The notes under the pieces: model-generated | Database searches by the model: none | What the model saw: only the letters and a program-made list of their open reading frames with translations | What the model was told of the DNA's origin: nothing | Shown here: piece after piece, positions 1-12,700 of the stretch | Layout: each line of letters opens with the position of its first letter | Position numbering within the stretch: the stretch's first letter is position 1 | Program-made: the position numbers and the translations under genes | From: Choanephora cucurbitarum | Lineage: Eukaryota > Mucoromycota > Mucoromycetes > Mucorales > Choanephoraceae | NCBI GenBank assembly: GCA_025331435.1 | Contig: JAIWNI010000023.1 | Location: 186,001 to 250,000 of the forward strand | Direction: 5' to 3' | DNA: 64,000 nt

Positions 1-2466
1 ATTGGATGAAAAAGTGTCAAGACTGTCTCCATAAAGAGAAGAGCGAAGGAAGTGCCAGCAAGAAAGGAAAGATCATAGTAAAACCTTCTGCATTGTTGCA
101 ATCAATGATTATATCAGATAGAGTAGTTCATTTGAGTAGGCAAAGACAAAAACTTCTAATCAGCTAAGAATGCACTCATTCATCACACCATCTAGGTCTT
201 AGTTCTTCAGAACTCAATCTCTCTTCAACTATCATTCAAGCCCTTTTCTTGATAAGATTGAAATTGTTAGCCATACTTCTGATTAGGGTTTCCTTAGTGT
301 TAAGATTTGGATCGCAAAGCTGACACTTGTTGGTTGCTGCTTGACGAGCATTTAAGATACCGGTTTCAGGTATAGTATGTTGAACAAGGTGTTGCTTTCT
401 TTAACTAGGATGTATTTTATTATAAAAAAGGCTGTTAAATGAGAACCATAGACGAAAAAAGTGAAGCAAAGACGATTTCAGAAAACAACACGCAAATACT
501 TCTCTTATTTGACCTAAATGTAGCAATCGGTACATGTAGATCAAATTAAGTTTTTTTTTAACTGAAAGCATCTGGACTCAAGAGGCTTTGATTAGTTGGT
601 GCAATAATTGGTTCTATTGATTTTTTTTGAGGCGTACATGTGGTGTTTGCAATGATACCAACATGTCTGGTACCAAGGTTTTGTAAATAGTGTTCTACAG
701 TTCCATAATATTCATCGTTTAAACATCTATTGCAACACATTGTCATTAAAGTATGGTGACGTGTAGAAAAAGACACGTTGTTTAAAGATATATGCTATTT
801 TCTGTCTTATGTTAGCGGGTAGCTGAAATAGTATATTTATTAAGAATAGATCAATCGAAGTCGGCACTTTTTTTACTTTCAAATGCCAAGACAGGAAGCA
901 ACTCTTCTCGAAAAGCAAAGCAAAGAAAAAGTAAAAGAGGATAGTCAGCAAAACTAGCATTACAACTCTTTCTATCTCGCCTTTGCATAGACAAGAGTCC
1001 AAGAGAACGGACTGAAGCCGTTGTTACCGACAACAATCTAAAGTCCTTTCAAGTAAGAATATGGTTACACCTTTGCCATGCTAACAAATACCTCAGACCT
1101 GCAAATAAAACGAATTATTAGGTAACAGCTTGAGCAGAGTTTTCCTGCATTAACCAGTACGTCGGAAGATTGCCATCCTTCTTTCAATACAGCCTCTGCT
1201 GAAGTAAAGGAATAAAAAGAGAGAGGGATATTACAACATAGAGTATTCCAAAGCCCAGACATCGTAGATGCTGGGAGTGAATTAGTTTTAATGCAACAAG
1301 CTTATGATCATGAGCCAACCAGATATCTTTAACTTGTGAATGAAGCACTTTCTTTTATTTTGAGGAGATAAAGACCGTTGAGTAAAGAAACAGCTGCACT
1401 AACTCTAGAAACAAGTAGCACATCAAAAATCTCGAAGTATGTTGACAAAAAGTATTAATATAGCACACCTCTTCAAATCAGATTACGATCTTTAAAAAAT
1501 TATCTCCAATCGAGCATGCTTGTAAGATTAATAGTAGAAAATTCCAACAGCTAAAGCTTTAAAAACTGTACATCCAAAGCTATTACTAAAATGAAACCTC
1601 TCAGATTTATGAGCATCTACCAACCTCTAGATTGCTTGTATCCCGTAAACTCATTACCCATCAGAGCTCTGAGATAGTTTTCCAAAGGGCCTCTGAAGGG
1701 CGGCACTGTTGTCGAATGTAGCGAAGTTACATAGCTATTAGTTTATTGTATTCAAAGTAAGAAAATAAATATTGCGTATGTGGTGGGAAGTGTAGCCAGA
1801 AAGCCTCCTTCTCGATTCAAATGTTCTCGAATCGAGATTTCATTCTCAAGAATAGGTTACACATTGGCCAAGAGTGATAACATCATAGAAAGAATAATAA
1901 CAACATATTGCGTTTCTTTGTCTTATTTCCGTATAACCTACTTGTAGTTTTGCATTGAAATAACCCCAGTATCTTCAGAAACGATGTTGTTACCGCAAAG
2001 GCCGAAGATTCTCAAATTCAAAGCTTCTGACAATCCTTCTCTCCTTCTCTTTTCTAATTTAAACTAGCCGATTTGATGATACTCAAGAGCGCAGGATAAA
2101 TACGTATAGCCTCTCAGAATTAAATGTCAGTTTTTGTGCTCGATCAAAGCGATTTATAAGATGCGTCGTTCTTAGTCATACAAAGCCTTCTAAATCATCC
2201 CCTTTCACCTTTTTTTTCTTCTGACTAGTTAAGCCGGTTAAATTAATTACGAATTTATGAATGAACTAACCTTTGTAGTCCTTAACTTTAACTAGTAAAA
2301 ATCTAAGTCCCGAGACCTGATCTAATAAGCTAAGATCGAGCTTAACATTTTCCAATTTTATATAGGATTGATATGAAAATCATACTTTCTTTAGGGATGA
2401 GGGTATAATATGTATAATAATAAAAGAGAGGTTATGTATAGATATGTACACGTATACACAGATGAA
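1..2466. other. Spacer, no supported gene
   Basis: AT-rich stretch with only short open frames. None shows a recognisable domain or a chain of spliceable exons. A minus-strand frame near 1065-1262 looks weakly protein-like but could not be tied to a family. The end nearest 2467 presumably holds the 3' UTR of the PIP5K gene. Confidence 0.6.
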
Positions 2467-4939
2467 TTATTGTTGTTTCTTTAGATTGGATGTCACTGTA
2501 TCTTCTATAAAGCGAATAAATCGCTTACCATACGCTTCGGGTTTGACAGCTGAGATTGTATCCTGTATGCACCAGGAAATCAATAAAAGAAAGAACAAAA
2601 TAAGACATGTAGTTTACCTTATTCTGGGTTAAACTCTTATAGAAATGTTCTACCCTCTTCAAAAAGTTATATGGTGTAAGAATATCAATGACGCCCAAGA
2701 AATACACTTTGTCAGTTGGATCATCAAATTCATCAGTCGATTTAAATCCACCATCCTCAGAATAAAAAATACAATATTTTCGTCTAAATAGGTAGATATG
2801 AGTTACTGTCTGAGCGATATCCTTATTTCTTCATCTACTTACTCATCAGAAGGTTGTTCTGGTAGTTGAGAAGAATCAAGCTGAACAGGATTAGCGAATT
2901 TGATTGCTTTTCTGACGATATCTGCCCTGCTTTCTCTTCTTCCTCTTGTAGACAACGATCTTTCTCTTCCCTTTGTATGGGGCTAAACGAGGAAAAAGAA
3001 AGATGAATCTAAGATACATTTGGCCAGCATAGCAATGTAACTTACTGAGATAACCTGAAGGCGGTTGTCGCGAATTCCTTCTTTGTTTCCGCGAATGTAG
3101 TCGTGTATTCCGATCAATAAACTATAGTCCATAATGTCAAGTTTGGCCAGCAACTAAAACATATCAAAGCAGATGAGACAACACATATTGACTTTTGCCT
3201 CACAAACTTGCTCTTTACCTCAACATCTCTGTGCAACTGATCTATCAATAAGCTCCTTTTGATTTTACCCAACTCTAATCGTTTCTCTCTCTGTACCCAA
3301 TTTAGATCTTTAAGTACAGCGTGTGGATTTTTGGTAATTTCTTCTTCGTTGGTGACACGACCAAAAGTGGAGCCTTTCAGATCGTATGTCTCATGAACAT
3401 CCTTGTTGGTTGGAAAAACGTTGCCCATCACCACAAAATGGATCTTCCTACCATGCGGTAATTTGATACGATGTAACCCATAAAATCGACATAGTAGCGT
3501 ATTAGGATTGGCACACACATGCTAAAGAAAAAACATATAGGCTCAGAACATATCCCATCCTTCCCTTTCTAGTTCCATTTACCTGATAATAAGCTTTTAA
3601 TACTTTTCGCATAAATTTGTGTTCGGTATGATGAATGGTTTTGATGATAAATCGGTAATCCCTTGAATAATAAAAAAAGCTTCCACTTTTCCCAGGAGAT
3701 CCTAGTTCGGACAAAATATACTTGTTGGTAAGAGACATCTAAAAATAAAACAAAAAATTGATGAGCCTCGTAGAATGTACAAGTTATGCAGATCGTACCA
3801 TGTAATCTGCAGGATCTATATGAAATTGCTCCCTCAAATAACGAAAAACCCAAGGGGCATAGTCTTTGAATTTAAAATCGTATTTTACGCCGGGTGTAAG
3901 TTCATTGCCTGTGCTAAATTGAGGTATTAGCCACACTGTTTTATTTTGCTTTGTGTCACTTACACATCAAATACTAGTTTATGTGCTGCAGTAAAGTCAT
4001 CATCTACCAACTCCCTTCTTATCTTGGCAGACACTCGACCCACCTATAAATGATGATTAAGAATCGTGTCATTCTTTATCACACACAAAATATAGTCTCC
4101 TCTCCAATCTGACAAAAAAGGAAAGAGAGAAACTTACAGCAATTCGAATACCAGTCAACATGTCGTACCTATTGTGTGTTTTTAGAAGTCGATATACATT
4201 TGCGCATGATAGTAACTTACATAAGCTGATAATTGCGATGCCCTTCAGCCACTCGAGTACCTATCACAACTCTTTCGTCGTCGTAGTCATGGTGTGGCAT
4301 AGCATGTTGGTATTCTTCAGGTTCATGTTCTGCTTCATTCTCTGAGACACTCATCTGTCTTCTAGAAGCACGTCGAGCTTGTCTTCTGGCAGTAATCTCT
4401 GCTTCTAAGACAGCTTGTTCTTCTGGATCTAAATCGCCTAAATCAGGTGCTACTGTATGACGTCGTTTAGACTGATGTATGTTTTGATGGTTATTGTCCG
4501 AGCGACTAGAAGTTGTACGTTGTCTGACCGATGAAGAAGGTGCAGCAGGTGATGGACATGACTGTGTCTTTTCCAGAGGTATCAAAATAGACTCATTCTT
4601 ATTCATTGAGTTTGTCCACATAAATTCGCTTGATGTTGGCGCATGGTTGCTATGAGTATTCAACCTTAAATCATGGCTGTCAATATCATGACCTGTCTCG
4701 AGCCTAACTGACCCAAGCTTGCTCTCTTGAGGTAAATAGTCGGAGAGATCTTGTCTAGTAGAAGCAGGTGTCATTGAAGTGGGTTCAGAGGAATTGTCGA
4801 GGAGCGATGAGCGAGTTGTAATAAGTGAAGGTATTTCAATAGGAGAACAAGCTAAAGTTTGAGGATTTTGATTGTCAGAAGAAGGAGAAGAAAGAAGAGA
4901 AGGAGGAGAGCAAGGAGCTGGGACAAGCACAGCACTCAT
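2467..4939 (-). CDS. MSS4: Phosphatidylinositol-4-phosphate 5-kinase (Mss4-like PIPK)
   Basis: Makes PI(4,5)P2 from PI4P at the plasma membrane, controlling actin, endocytosis and cell-wall signalling (family knowledge). The first exon (from 4939) encodes a ~240-residue low-complexity Ser/Pro/Thr-rich tail with a basic/acidic segment, ending in [18 protein letters not shown]. That is the typical entry to the PIPK fold. Downstream exons carry [20 protein letters not shown], the [22 protein letters not shown] nucleotide-binding region (shown in part), the FVVMGNVF and [10 protein letters not shown] segments, [12 protein letters not shown] with the catalytic Asp, and a C-terminal [18 protein letters not shown] activation region. 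The last exon ends SNLKKQQ-stop at 2467. At least seven short introns interrupt it. The N-terminal methionine is the first in a continuous frame, so the start is likely but not certain. Only the single PIPK module is present; no FYVE or MORN repeats were seen. Confidence 0.93.
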
Positions 4940-6632
4940 TTACAATCTTAGCCTATTTTTCAATCTATTGTTTTAAGAAAAAAAAAAAGAAAGAAAGAGA
5001 GACAGAAAGTTCTTTTTTCTTTTATGTTTCGTGTTTGCTAATTTTTTTTTGACTCGGAGTTGTATGAGAGCACAATTAAAGTTGATTTTTTTTACCTAAA
5101 AAAGATCGTCCAAGTAGTACAATTGTATCACTACTTTACAAAATTCTGATTTTCTCTCTAATTGGTCAGTACAGCTTTCTTTTCTTCTGGAATTATAGTT
5201 CAATTTTGGCATTTGACATCATTGAAAGCTTAATCAACTCTATATATAAAGTCGTTTTTAACTAACTTTGGTTTGGCCATAGTCAATGACACAAACAAAG
5301 TAATAGACAATGTACAATTTTTCTCTATCAAAAGTACAATGAATCAATTGTAGGGAAGTCTTTAAGCAGGCCTTATTATATGTCATCTTTCGAAACTGCA
5401 AGGATCATGTTCATGGTTGTCTGGAACTTATACTATAAAGCTCTTGAATTCAATTAAACAGGATGTCATTAAACAGGAAATTAGAATTACTATCACAGAT
5501 AACGTTTGTGTTATCTTTCTGTCTGTTTAGTAAATACTAACTGACCGTCGACAACAACAGAAACTATAAAAAAAGTTGTTTTCACAGGTAATATAAAAAC
5601 TGATTATAATCATACTCTGAAATAGATGCTCAAGTAAGGAGAATGAGCTAACTAATAACACTTGTAGCTGATAAAATTGCAGCAGACGAATAACAGCCTT
5701 ATGCTTTAGATTAAGTTGGCTTAATTACATCCAATGGACCTTTTGGCCTATCATATGTCGCTGGAGTCACTTGAAAGCTTCATCGTACTTTAAGAATTCT
5801 GCTTATTTACTTGGCCATTCACAGCAGAACAAAACATCGTTTATATACATACTGAGTATGTGCTCAAAGACTTTTGTTGTTTTAAGCAGTTCTACAGAAC
5901 ACGCTTCTCTAAAGTCTTCAATGCTTAAGTCAAGCTCAGATAGAAACAGTAAGCTAAGGTTCAAGGGAACATTTTGCTTGTAATGTCATTGTAAGTGGTC
6001 TATATAATTCTCTTTAATGACCTGTATTCCAAACTATGATATCCATTGAAAATTATGCCTATTGAAGCTACATGTTACCAGTTTCAAACCAGTATGTTAC
6101 ATCTTGAATATGAAAAACAGCAAATCAAAGTCTAATTGAGAACCTTCAAATAATGCAAAGACAAGGCTCTTTCGTTGCTACAATTGCAAAAGACTTTTCT
6201 TCCTAAATAAGAAGTTGAGATCTTTCAACAGTAACAGAAACAATATTATGGGCTGAAGATTGCATGCAATTAGTATATACAGCCCTATTAGAACTGAAGT
6301 TTTTGACTGAACTCAATTCACCCAAAGCTATTTGAGGGACCGTATAGATTCTCCTCCTCTGCCCTTTCTTATAATGGCAGACTCAACAAAACTCTGGATG
6401 ATGAGCCACTTTTGCTCTTTTTTCTTACAAGGTAATACTAAAGTTTATTTGAAAAGTAAGCAAAAACTTCGGTTCTGCATTTCTGTGGTATCACAGTAAA
6501 TAGCAGAACTTGCTTTATTTGTACGATATGCAACAATCTTACTCAAACAACACAGCTGACTTAGGGCTACAATCTTTTGGGACAAACTCACGTGCTTAAA
6601 CAGCCTTCTCTTATCTCAGGAGGTATACAGTT
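4940..6632. other. Spacer between PIP5K and septin-like gene
   Basis: This is the promoter side of the PIP5K gene (A/T homopolymers and GA-rich tracts at 4975-5050) and the 3' side of the septin-like gene. A 70-codon plus-strand frame at 5771-5983 has no recognisable similarity and no support as a gene. Nothing else was seen. Confidence 0.5.
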
Positions 6633-7892
6633 TCATGATCCATAAAAACGTTTGTTTTGATAACCAATAACGGCAAGAAGCAACAAAAGCAGAAACAACA
6701 GCAGAGCTAAAGTCACAGGGTTGTTCAAAAAAGACTGGCTAAACAATACATCGCTGCCTTCCCTCGGCATTAAAGAATTCATTTCTCTTAAAATCAGCTC
6801 CATTTTTCTCTGCCTTGATGCTGTTCCAAATTCTTCTTTCAACTTCTTCTCTTGAATCAGTAGTTCTTTTTCCATACTGTGGCGTCTGTGTGTGATATAT
6901 TGAGATATGCGAATTTTGTTCTTCTCCTCTGAGATAGCATTGCTACTCCCTCCGCCACTATCACTACTACATGTCAACATGCTATTGTTACCACTTGATT
7001 GGGAAGAATAGACTGATAAGACAGTTGAATTCGACAAAGCTTGTTTTCTCCAAGCTATAAATTTCTGAACAGTAGATTGTCTTAGTTGACCACAAAGTTG
7101 CTGCAGCAAGTACTGTCGTAAGGAAAGTGTGCCATGAAACGAATTAGACATGACTGACCAATCCAAGACAAAGGGTTCACTTTGAAAGCACTTGATTCGA
7201 TTTGCTTCAAGATAATCAGCGATCTCCATACGCCGCTTGGTCATTACTTCAGGTCTCAAGGTAAGGTCAGTCTGAATGATTATTGGTATAATGTTGACCA
7301 AATCCTGAATAGTACGCATATATTCTACGTCAACAGGTTTCAGTCGGCCCATAATAAGGTAAAGACAAGCGTCAACATGCGTAAAGCATTGGCTTGCTTG
7401 TTGTAATACAGATATCAATCGATCTTCTTCTTTTATGATTGGGCTGAAGAGCTGACTTGTCTTTTCAAACTGTCTTTCAATATAAGATCGAACCTGCTGA
7501 AATACAACTTCCGCCTATAGAAGCAATAAAAAAAGGTTCAGGTTGTGATTGCTTTCGGGACTAATCCTTTGACAAATAGTCTTACCTTCGATAAGGCACC
7601 ATAGCCGCAAGTGTCAACGATACAAAAGTTGTTACTACAAATCTCTATTGGCTCAAGAGATGGATTTTTGCTTGTGTTTTCTGATAAGGTTAATGCATTT
7701 GCCAACGTTGATTTTCCAATGCCTATGATGTCTAGTGTATAAGCTCACACAAACATATGCAACTATGTTTCGTATGACCCTACCCGAATCACCACATATA
7801 ATGATTCGAAAAGGGAAAGTTTGGTTTTGTTCGGTTTGTACTAGACTGTTTTCGACGCTCAGTAAATCGTAAGTATCAATTGTATTCTGCAT
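6633..7892 (-). CDS. Septin-like GTPase with C-terminal transmembrane anchor
   Basis: Deduced product 375 residues in three exons: 7892-7784, 7722-7586 and 7514-6633. The first intron splits the P-loop, which reads GDSGIGKST after splicing (Walker A, about residues 35-43). A G3-like DTCGYG follows, where septins have DTPGFG. Then come the septin-like VDACLYLI and LKPVDVEYMRTI, the NIIPIIIQTD segment in place of the septin AKAD motif, and a basic, possibly coiled-coil stretch (RKMELILREMNSLM). The last ~30 residues hold a hydrophobic run NPVTLALLLFLLLLLLAVIG followed by a short charged tail, as in a tail-anchored protein. Septins normally form membrane-associated GTP-binding filaments at septa and tips and bind membranes peripherally. 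The altered G3/G4 motifs and the anchor suggest a divergent septin-like subfamily; other TRAFAC GTPases (AIG1/Toc-like) are a weaker alternative. Confidence 0.75.
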
Positions 7893-9070
7893 GGTTGAAA
7901 TTGGGTATACAGCTGAAATATTAAGATGAAAAAAAAAAAGAAGAAAAGAAAAGAAGAAAAATATGCCTTTCTTCTTAAGCTGAGGTTGTACCAAAATATA
8001 ATTTAGGTGCCGCACCAAAAATAATAATCTCATGATTGCTACATAACAGTTTTCTCTGCCATTTAAAATAAGTTTTCCATCTGCCTCAAGGAACGCTTTG
8101 TCGAAGAGTGATAAATAAGAGTGACATAAAGAAAGCAGAGCTAGGCAAAGCAAGATAAAAACGAAGCAGAGAACTGGTGAAAGAAAAGGGAGACTCTAGC
8201 TATTTATTATGCAGAATGCATTATTGGATATTTTCCTATCTGAAAAAAAGGAACCTAGTGATATTAAAGCTGTTTTTTGAGGGAGAAAGAGGTTATTCTC
8301 GATTGTATCCAAGCAGCCTGCGAATCCATCATCTACTTTATCCTTCAATGTGCTTTGCATTGGGCTACTTGTGCTACTGGACCTTCTTTTTTGCTGAAAA
8401 AAAGGGAAGCACTTTTTTTTCTTTTTTTAGGAAAACTAAGCTATCCTAAAAGAAGAAATTAGCTCAACTTGGTAATCATTTTATTTCCTGCTTTTGAACA
8501 GACTCAGTGAAATGTGGAGTGCTCAATCAAAGTGACACCAACAATAGGCTCATTTGCTCCAACATGAATTATAATGACTTGACGAATTACGCAGAACTAC
8601 TGATGCTATCCTTGCTACAAAGAAAATGGAAGGAAGCTATCTCATGTATCTAGAAAATCCATCTTTTTGTGATCTAAAGAAAGCCTGCTGTATATATCGC
8701 GAATATGCACTTGCCAAGGTATTGGCTTTTTCTCTATTTGCGTAAAGAAAAGCCATACTCTTGTCCTCAATGGGTACCATTGTATACATTGTTTGGAGAG
8801 TAAAAAGAACCCCAATGAGCGATGCAAAAACTAGCCTAGATCACTTCTTCTTTTCCCTTTTTGATCTCCATCAATAATTAAAGGCTGTTATCCAAAGACT
8901 AGAATTATTGTGCTTCTTTCATTGACTGTATACACACATAATTTCTATCATTGATGCACCCATATCTTCATTCACTAAAAAAAAGCGACACATGTCTTTT
9001 CTTTCTTTTTATCGAGTTATGCAAAATGGTATATCTAATCTCTAAAGCGACCATGCGTTGCTATGATTGT
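7893..9070. other. Spacer with A/T-rich tracts
   Basis: The 90-codon plus-strand frame at 8177-8449 and the frames around 8642-8827 lack family features and splice support. The part next to 7893 contains an A/G-rich tract (7925-7965) that reads as a pyrimidine tract on the minus strand, just upstream of the septin-like start. No RNA gene was seen. Confidence 0.5.
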
Positions 9071-9492
9071 TTATTTGTTCAAAACGTCCTTCAGGCTAGG
9101 GTAAACTTGTTCGTCCCATAGTTTCTTCGCTTGAGAACCAATGTCGACCTTCACCAAAGAGTGTGCAGCATTCATGATTTGTGTGTTCCATGAATCCTTA
9201 ACTTTAATTGACATGAATAAATTAGAGCAGATAGTTTTAGCTTAGAATAAAGCATATATCCATTGTTCTTACCTGAAGGAACAAGACGGTCAGAAACATA
9301 TCTTTGTGAATCAGACAAGTAGGCAGAAGGCTTGCTATAAGTTTGTTCAGATACTGCTTGTTCCAAAGTTGATTTGGCATTCTCTAAACGGCTCTGAATA
9401 TTATCTTGGTCATTGACAAGGTGTTCGCGCAATTTGTATGTAGCAGCTGTAGCTACAGCTAAGCCGGTGACAAGGGAGATAAAACGAGGCAT
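9071..9492 (-). CDS. Mic12/Aim5-like MICOS subunit
   Basis: Two exons, 9492-9273 and 9201-9071, encode about 116 residues. The N-terminus (MPRFISLVTGLAVATAATY) is a short hydrophobic segment with few charges, fitting one inner-mitochondrial-membrane helix. It is followed by an acidic/helical middle (DNIQSRLENAKSTLEQAV). The C-terminal exon, with VKDSWNTQIMNAAH and an amphipathic end KLWDEQVYPSLKDVLNK, resembles fungal Mic12 (Aim5), a small subunit of the MICOS complex that organises cristae junctions. Similarity was judged by eye from architecture and from the conserved V-K-D-x-W-N motif. An animal MIC13/QIL1-like protein is the same functional class. The intron (9202-9272) has clean GT-AG ends and restores the frame. 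Confidence 0.65.
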
Positions 9493-9727
9493 GAATGAAG
9501 AAAAAAGAAGGAAAAATTAAGAGAGAAGGAAAAAAAATATGTAAAGCCAGGGCAAATTGCTGTTTTGAAACTCGATGACGGATATTCAACTTTACAAACT
9601 TTTGTGTGTGTTCAGATTTTGAGCTTTGATAAGGAAATACTTTCTGATTAATCAATCATGCATTCAATTTCTTCATACAAATGATAAATGTAATTCAGCT
9701 GCTCATTGTTTTCTCATTCAACGTTTA

Positions 9728-12700
9728 TTAGATTGCAGCAGCCGTGATCAATTGAGATACATTTGGCTGATGAACAAACACTTCGGCGTCGTCTTTATCA
9801 TCTGTACGTACTGTTAGTTTCCATCGGTTGATATCATATACGCCAGGTAGGTGAAGAGTTGCAAGTGCTTGAATATCTACAAATTCTTCTGGCTTCAAGA
9901 TGCCCGAAAACACAGTAGAACCTGTCCAGTGAAATGGATAAATATTGAAATTACTAGGCTTAGAAGCATTATCCTTTGATTTTGAATCAGAAGACCAAGG
10001 TAGTAGCTCCAGTGTATATTTGCTTGTGCGATTCCAAGAGCAATTTCGAAGTTGTATTGAAACAGGTACTTTTAATAAGCTATATACAGCAGAAAGAAAT
10101 GTATTAGAAACTTAACTATTCAGTTCAATCCTCCTTTCCTTTCTTCTTCTTACCCTTCATTTTCAAAATCGTGCGTCTTCTTGTCAGGTGAAGATACCAT
10201 TAACTTGATGGGGCTTTCATCCTTGAGGTGCTTGTTGCGAGTCAAACTGTTGATTAATGTAGATCTTTCTTTAGCAGTTGCTTCAAACATGGTGCGATTA
10301 CTGCTCTTATTCATCAAATCTGCATGTGTGCCTTGGAAAGGATTCTGCTGAACACCCAGATTGACTCCAATAATATAATGGTGACCATGGCGCTTCATTT
10401 GAGGGATATCCCAGTAGAGGGCCAAATCGATATCTCCTGAGTTATATAGAGTAAATAGACTATGGTAGCGCTCTTGTGAAATATTTGGAAATTGCGATTC
10501 CAGGTTGGTTTGTCGCCAATGCATACGCGAGTTTAAAGCAAATGTCTTGAGAGGTGTTGTGTCAAAAGGAATGTCGTTTTCGCTCTAAAAAAAAGAAATG
10601 AAGTTGAATATGTTTGCATGGTATATCTTTCTTCAGAAATGCGATGCTTACGAATGAAATTTTACTAAGATTTAAGTGAACAGGAGATGGTGCTGAATCT
10701 TGGTTTTTGGTATTGGAATGGCTACTTAGCAAAGTGCCCAGGGCTCGTGATGTCCATGCCTCCGGGTTGGATGTATCAGCTATAGGCGCTCTGCAAATTT
10801 TGTAGTAAGCAAATGTAGTCTGCCTAGGGGGTATTGCTGTCTTTGCCGCTACATCTTCAGTGGATTTGACATCAATTGAAAGAGGCAAAATATTCCAAAT
10901 AGGACTTGTTGCGGTAAGCTGTGTCAGATTGAATTGAGCTACAGTCTGAAGGTTTTCAATCTCAACACCAAGGATATACTCGTTCACGGCTGTTGCACTG
11001 GGCCTAGTGAACGCATTGATTTTAAGGGAAGGTAACACTTGAATGCGCACAGTATATCTTAATGTACGATGAGCAATGATAGCATTGTCTTCCTCGGATT
11101 GATAAGAAAACAATAGCTTGAATGTATGTTTTCCAATTCGATCGCCACGGATCCAAAGAGGCACAAGTGTGGTTGCCCCTGGTTCTACAACTCCATAAGG
11201 GTTTGCTCCTCCTTTGGCATCTTTAGCAGGCAAAGGAATGGGAATTACACTGGCGTCAAACAATGAGTTATTCATCTCAAGATGTTCAGGTTCATCCGAT
11301 GATAGACCTATATTTTTTCCGCTTTCGTTACCAAATATGTATGATGCGCATGATAAAAAAAATCTTACCGTAAACATCCTTATCCATATCTTCAGGGTTG
11401 CCAACACAGATGAAACTAGGATGACTTGATTTAAGGTGTAGTGCAGTCATACCTTTGTTGCCTTTGTTGTTAATTTCAAGTACTGTTTGTATCACTTCGC
11501 CTGATAAAATGGTTTCAGGTACATTATGGAAAGCTAGATCAAGCAAAGGCATAGGTGATGTAACCAGGACATCAAGTGAACGATCAGGCGCATATGTCAC
11601 TGACATCATTTCTTCTTTTGTTCTATTCAATCTCTTCCCCTTCTTGTGGAATGGTCTAAACGTATGAACAAGGTCATTTAATGTGTAATGCAAACCAGTG
11701 ATTTTAACACTGCCTTCATGACGAGGAATAACTGTCAGGTTGATCTAGAGCAAATACAATCAGTACATGTTTGTTTCAAAGACAGAAGCCATACTGTTTT
11801 CTTTTCTAAAGGTTCTAATGTAATCTCTTCTAACTTCTCAAGCTCATATTGTTCAAAATCAAACATGTTGTTGTCCAAAGGCTTACAATCAGGCATGGGC
11901 TCATAAGCATCGGATGTCTCTGTTTTTTCTGAGTCCTTTACGTCTGGGCCATAGTGCTTGCAGCCCAAGATCAAACGACTAAGTGAGATAGGTACCTGCA
12001 AAGGGTTATAGAGGTCAATATGAACAATGGCTGGCTCGCCCACAGCACAGACGACTCGATGATCGTCTTGCTGTTGTCTAGCCAATGCTCTTTTTGAACT
12101 AGAGATGTATCCCTTTGCGATACTTTCTTCCAGTAATTCAAGCTCCATAGTAGCCCAATCCTCTGGTTGAGACAAACTGGCATGTTGATTAGTCAATGTT
12201 ACCTGAATATCGCGATCTTCAATTACAGGCAAAGCAAGGTGAGGTAATGACTCCTTTAGCGGATCTATACCTACAGAAGCAGCATATTGCTTATAGATGA
12301 ACAAAAATTCACGAATATGCGCCACTTGCTGTTGAGGTGCTTGTTTTGTATCGCTCAAGACATCTGAAAAATAAGTGACAGCATCTTCCAGTCGACCCAA
12401 ATAGAAGGCTTGTCGACCCAAAGCAAATTGAATATGTGATCGAGCAACAGACCATGCATTGTCTTGAAGTACACAAGAAGCCATTCGGTATGTGCGATAA
12501 GCCAATAATCTTTGTGATGATTTTCCATATCGATGGCCTGCCATGACAAGATGGAACCCATATTTACGTACCATAGGCTTGTTGGCTCTTAGGAAGCAGT
12601 GGGCTGCTTGTTCCAAGAACAAAGCCGATCGTAAATCTGAATCTTCTCCAGTCATACGTACTAAGGCGGTCGGTATTTCTTTCCACATTTTACGTGCCTT

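Noticed and set aside
1065..1262. Minus-strand 65-codon frame with some protein-like character
   Set aside because: No exon continuation and no recognisable motif; a resemblance to a kinase fragment was too weak to keep.
8177..8462. Overlapping plus-strand frames of 61-90 codons
   Set aside because: Low-complexity Phe/Lys-rich translations of A/T-rich DNA without splice or family support.
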